A stretch of 64,000 nucleotides of DNA, taken from positions 1-64,000 of the forward strand of contig JAFYVJ010000063.1 in NCBI GenBank assembly GCA_017549185.1. Direction: 5' to 3'. Both the position numbers and the translations under genes were made by a program. Below the pieces are notes generated by a model. That model was not told where the DNA came from and did no database searches. It worked only from the letters and a program-made list of their open reading frames with translations. How positions within the stretch are numbered: the first letter of the stretch is position 1; each line of letters opens with the position of its first letter. Source of the DNA: Roseburia sp. (lineage in GTDB: Bacteria; Bacillota; Clostridia; Lachnospirales; Lachnospiraceae). Of this stretch, positions 61,794 through 64,000 are shown piece by piece.

Positions 61794-62318
61794 ATGAAAA
61801 AAGTAGAAGATTATGTAAGAACGATACCGGACTTCCCGGAACCGGGTATTATGTTCCGTGATGTGACAAGTGTATTACAGGATCCGGACGGACTTAAATT
61901 ATCTATTGATGAGATGATGAAATTATTGGATGGTGTTGAATTTGATGTGATTGCAGGTGCAGAATCCAGAGGATTTGTTTTCGGTGCTCCAATTGCGTAT
62001 GAGCTTGGAAAAGGGTTTATTCCTGTACGTAAGGCTGGTAAACTTCCATGTGAAACAGTAAGTATGGAATATGAATTAGAGTATGGTACAGCCTGCATCG
62101 AGATTCACAAAGATGCGATTAAACCGGGACAGAAAGTAGTTATCATTGACGATCTTATCGCCACAGGCGGTACAATAGAAGCTGCTGCAAAATTAATCGA
62201 GCAGCTTGGCGGTGAAGTGGTAAAAATTGTGTTCCTGATGGAACTTGCAGGGCTAAATGGCAGAGCGAAACTTGCAGGCTATGATGTAGCTTCTGTAATT
62301 ACTTACGAAGGAAAATAA
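61794..62318 (+). CDS. apt: Adenine phosphoribosyltransferase
   Basis: A 174-residue enzyme that makes AMP from adenine and PRPP in purine salvage. It starts KKVEDYVRTIPDFPEPGIMF and contains AGAESRGFVFGAPIAYELG and the PRPP-binding motif VVIIDDLIATGGT. Two ATG codons are adjacent; I use the second, 7 nt after GGAGGG. It follows ilvA closely and runs directly into a small membrane-protein gene. Confidence 0.96.
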   Translation: MKKVEDYVRTIPDFPEPGIMFRDVTSVLQDPDGLKLSIDEMMKLLDGVEFDVIAGAESRGFVFGAPIAYELGKGFIPVRKAGKLPCETVSMEYELEYGTACIEIHKDAIKPGQKVVIIDDLIATGGTIEAAAKLIEQLGGEVVKIVFLMELAGLNGRAKLAGYDVASVITYEGK

Positions 62319-62474
62319 ATGATGAAATTTATTCCATTGGGATTAGGGATATGTATTTTTATAATTACTACCATAGGTTTTTTTAAAACCAAAGGTAATT
62401 CAGAGAAGGTATACGGACTGTGCTTCGCTGCAAGTGTGGTCTGTATGGTTTTACAATTAGCAATCATATTTTAA
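62319..62474 (+). CDS. Small two-helix membrane protein (51 residues)
   Basis: A short frame whose ATG follows the apt stop codon with no gap (TAAATG); a second ATG is adjacent. It encodes two hydrophobic segments, PLGLGICIFIITTIGFF and LCFAASVVCMVLQLAIIF, joined by a short KTKGNSEKVYG loop. GAAGGAAAA at the end of apt could serve as ribosome site. It lies between apt and the response-regulator gene and is probably in one transcript with both. Function unknown. Confidence 0.6.
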   Translation: MMKFIPLGLGICIFIITTIGFFKTKGNSEKVYGLCFAASVVCMVLQLAIIF

Positions 62475-62487
62475 AGGGAATACCTAT

Positions 62488-63567
62488 ATGAAAAAAATAT
62501 TAATAGTAGATGATGTACGATTAAATAGGGAGATGCTCAAAGATATTTTACAGGCGGATTACGAGATTGAATTGCTGGAAAATGGGGAACAGGCAATTAA
62601 TCGTATTGCAGAACGTAATGACGATATTTCAGCGATTCTGTTGGATCTTTATATGCCTATTAAGGATGGATTTAGTGTAATTGCAGAGATGAAAAAACGT
62701 AGTCTGATGGGAGAGATTCCTATTTTGGTTATTTCTAGTGAGCGTTCTGTAGCGATTGAAAAGCAGTGTTTTAATCTTGGGGTAAGTGATTTTGTTCATA
62801 AGCCATTTGATCCGCTTTTAGTAAAAACACGAGTAAGGAATATTGTCAAACTGTTTTCCTATAAAAACAGTCTGGAGAGCCGTGTAAAAAAACAAACTGA
62901 AACAGTCTATCGCCAGTATACGATATTGAAAGAGCAGGCTAAGAAATTAGAAGAAAGTAATGAGAAAATCATTGAAATCTTAGGTACGGTAGTAGAGAGC
63001 CGTAACTTAGAGAGTGGGGAGCATATTAAACGAGTAAAAGGACTTACTAGAATTTTGGCAAATCAAGTATTGGAAGATTATCCGGAATATGGTTTGGATG
63101 AAAGTTTTGTCGAGGCCATCGTAGCAGCAAGTTCTTTGCATGATGTGGGTAAAATCAGTATACCGGATAATATTTTATTAAAGCCGGGGAAGCTGACCGA
63201 AGAAGAATTCATGACTATGAAGTCTCATACGATAAAAGGTTGTGAGATTTTGGATAAGATTGAAGGTATATGGGATGAAGAGTATAAGGATATTAGTTAT
63301 CAGATATGCAGACATCACCATGAGAGATTTGACGGCAGAGGATATCCGGACAAATTAGTAGGAGATGAAATCCCAATAGCAGCTCAGATTGTATCCATTG
63401 CGGATGTGTATGATGCATTAGTCTGTGAGCGTGTATATAAAAAAGCATTTTCAAAGGATGTTGCGTTCCATATGATTATGAACGGAGACTGCGGAATCTT
63501 TTCACCAAAGCTTTTGGAGTGTTTTAGAAAAGTAAGAGAAGAATATGAAGCAGTTGCGTTAGGATAA
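62488..63567 (+). CDS. Response regulator with HD-GYP phosphodiesterase domain
   Basis: A 359-residue two-domain protein. The receiver domain (1-125) has the acidic pair D8/D9, phospho-acceptor D53 in ILLDLYMPIKDG and the lysine in VHKPFDP. A helical linker (125-165) leads to the HD-GYP domain with SLHDVGKISIPDNILLKPGK, HHHERFDGRGYP and IADVYDALVCERVYK. HD-GYP domains hydrolyse cyclic di-GMP or related dinucleotides. No sensor kinase gene is adjacent. It ends the plus-strand run and is followed by a terminator facing a chemotaxis receptor gene. Confidence 0.93.
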   Translation: MKKILIVDDVRLNREMLKDILQADYEIELLENGEQAINRIAERNDDISAILLDLYMPIKDGFSVIAEMKKRSLMGEIPILVISSERSVAIEKQCFNLGVSDFVHKPFDPLLVKTRVRNIVKLFSYKNSLESRVKKQTETVYRQYTILKEQAKKLEESNEKIIEILGTVVESRNLESGEHIKRVKGLTRILANQVLEDYPEYGLDESFVEAIVAASSLHDVGKISIPDNILLKPGKLTEEEFMTMKSHTIKGCEILDKIEGIWDEEYKDISYQICRHHHERFDGRGYPDKLVGDEIPIAAQIVSIADVYDALVCERVYKKAFSKDVAFHMIMNGDCGIFSPKLLECFRKVREEYEAVALG

Positions 63568-63614
63568 TCTTAAGAATCTTTAGCTGTTACAAAGAATTGA
63601 ATAATGTTAAATTT

Positions 63615-63648
63615 AAGGCATCTGCGAAATTTCATTCGCAGATGCCTT
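63615..63648. terminator. Bidirectional terminator before the chemotaxis receptor gene
   Basis: AAGGCATCTGCGAA is perfectly complementary to TTCGCAGATGCCTT around a 6-nt loop, with T-rich sequence after it. Confidence 0.85.
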
Positions 63649-63710
63649 TTGTGATGCTTAGTCAATTGAAAAAATGAATTTTACAACATCTCTTGTTTTT
63701 TACGTTCATA

Positions 63711-64000
63711 TTACTGATTTAATTCTTGTGCCAGATTATAAATATTGGTAAGTGCAGTAGTGACTTTTTGCATATTGTTAACAGCATTTGTCATTAATTC
63801 AGAACCTTCACAAGAGGAAGCTGCGATTTCCTGAGTATTAGAGGAAAGGTCAGTGATACCATCGGCAATTACATCTGTGGATTCAGTGATATCTGAAATT
63901 GTTCGACCGAAATTATTGATTGTGTTCATTAAGTCGTTTACAGCACCATCAATAGCATCGAATTTATTTTTTGCTTCGTTAATAAGAATATTTTGTTGTT
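63711..64000 (-). CDS. Methyl-accepting chemotaxis protein, C-terminal end only
   Basis: The minus-strand frame is open to the window edge and gives the last 95 residues of an MCP signalling domain: heptad-like coiled coil with FDAIDGAVNDLMNTINNFGR, then ISDITESTDVIADGITDLSS and NTQEIAASSCEGSELMTNAV. The EIAASS segment resembles a methylation region. It ends AQELNQ without a CheR-docking pentapeptide. Sensor and membrane parts lie beyond the window. Confidence 0.8.
   Translation of the reverse strand, partial: QQNILINEAKNKFDAIDGAVNDLMNTINNFGRTISDITESTDVIADGITDLSSNTQEIAASSCEGSELMTNAVNNMQKVTTALTNIYNLAQELNQ

Overview
The window is about 64 kb of AT-rich chromosome from an anaerobic Gram-positive bacterium, most likely a member of the Lachnospiraceae (Clostridia); I cannot name a genus. 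The evidence is a large single-chain pyruvate:ferredoxin oxidoreductase, a T-box leader, acetate kinase, strong AGGAGG ribosome binding sites, a clostridial FtsA-like ATPase, a purine ending built from PurO plus a stand-alone AICAR formyltransferase, an HD-GYP response regulator and a giant Ig-like surface protein. Most genes are chromosomal housekeeping genes. No rRNA, tRNA, CRISPR array, complete insertion sequence or prophage was seen.

Layout. 0-1.8 kb (minus): an ECF sigma factor, its membrane anti-sigma factor and a lipoprotein with tandem repeats that is cut by the window edge. 2-3.8 kb (plus): an MgtC-type membrane protein, a small unknown protein and a YgjP-type metallopeptidase. 3.9-11.9 kb (minus): a T-box-controlled operon of a degenerate 2-isopropylmalate synthase homologue and a TIM-barrel/acyl-CoA synthetase fusion, then PFOR from its own promoter. 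12-23.4 kb (plus): an accessory stretch with HigBA, a sigma-factor-linked ABC exporter operon, HicAB with a stop codon in hicA, MntA-HepT with a stop codon in hepT, an AAA/DUF4143 ATPase and a group of unknown genes including a DUF1643 protein and a possible PD-(D/E)XK nuclease. 23.5-37 kb (plus): thioesterase, aminopeptidase P, DNA polymerase I, a CoaE-FtsA-like fusion, a YycJ-type hydrolase, an ACT-domain/UPF0210 pair, PurO and AICAR formyltransferase. 37-47 kb: a DUF2975/XRE/membrane-protein operon and a 2545-residue surface protein. 47-64 kb: tmcAL (minus), ackA, the conserved yceD-rpmF / plsX-acpP-rnc-smc-ftsY block (interrupted by an AAA/DUF4143 ATPase and a YesL-like gene), ilvA, apt, a response regulator and the end of a chemotaxis receptor.

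How the genes work together. PFOR and AckA belong to acetyl-CoA and acetate fermentation. YceD/L32 and PlsX/ACP/RNase III/SMC/FtsY link ribosome, lipid, chromosome and secretion functions. PurO, AICAR formyltransferase and Apt serve purine synthesis and salvage.

The most unusual material is non-coding. A structured repeat occurs three times, once inside the T-box leader and twice flanking the insertion between rpmF and plsX. A 73-nt leader repeat precedes two unrelated genes. A twin-Shine-Dalgarno leader precedes two metabolic genes. Paired AAAAGTTCG repeats precede both DUF4143 ATPases. Two large multi-hairpin elements flank the purine genes. Among proteins, the LeuA homologue without its catalytic motifs, coupled to the fused acyl-CoA synthetase, is the best candidate for an undescribed system.
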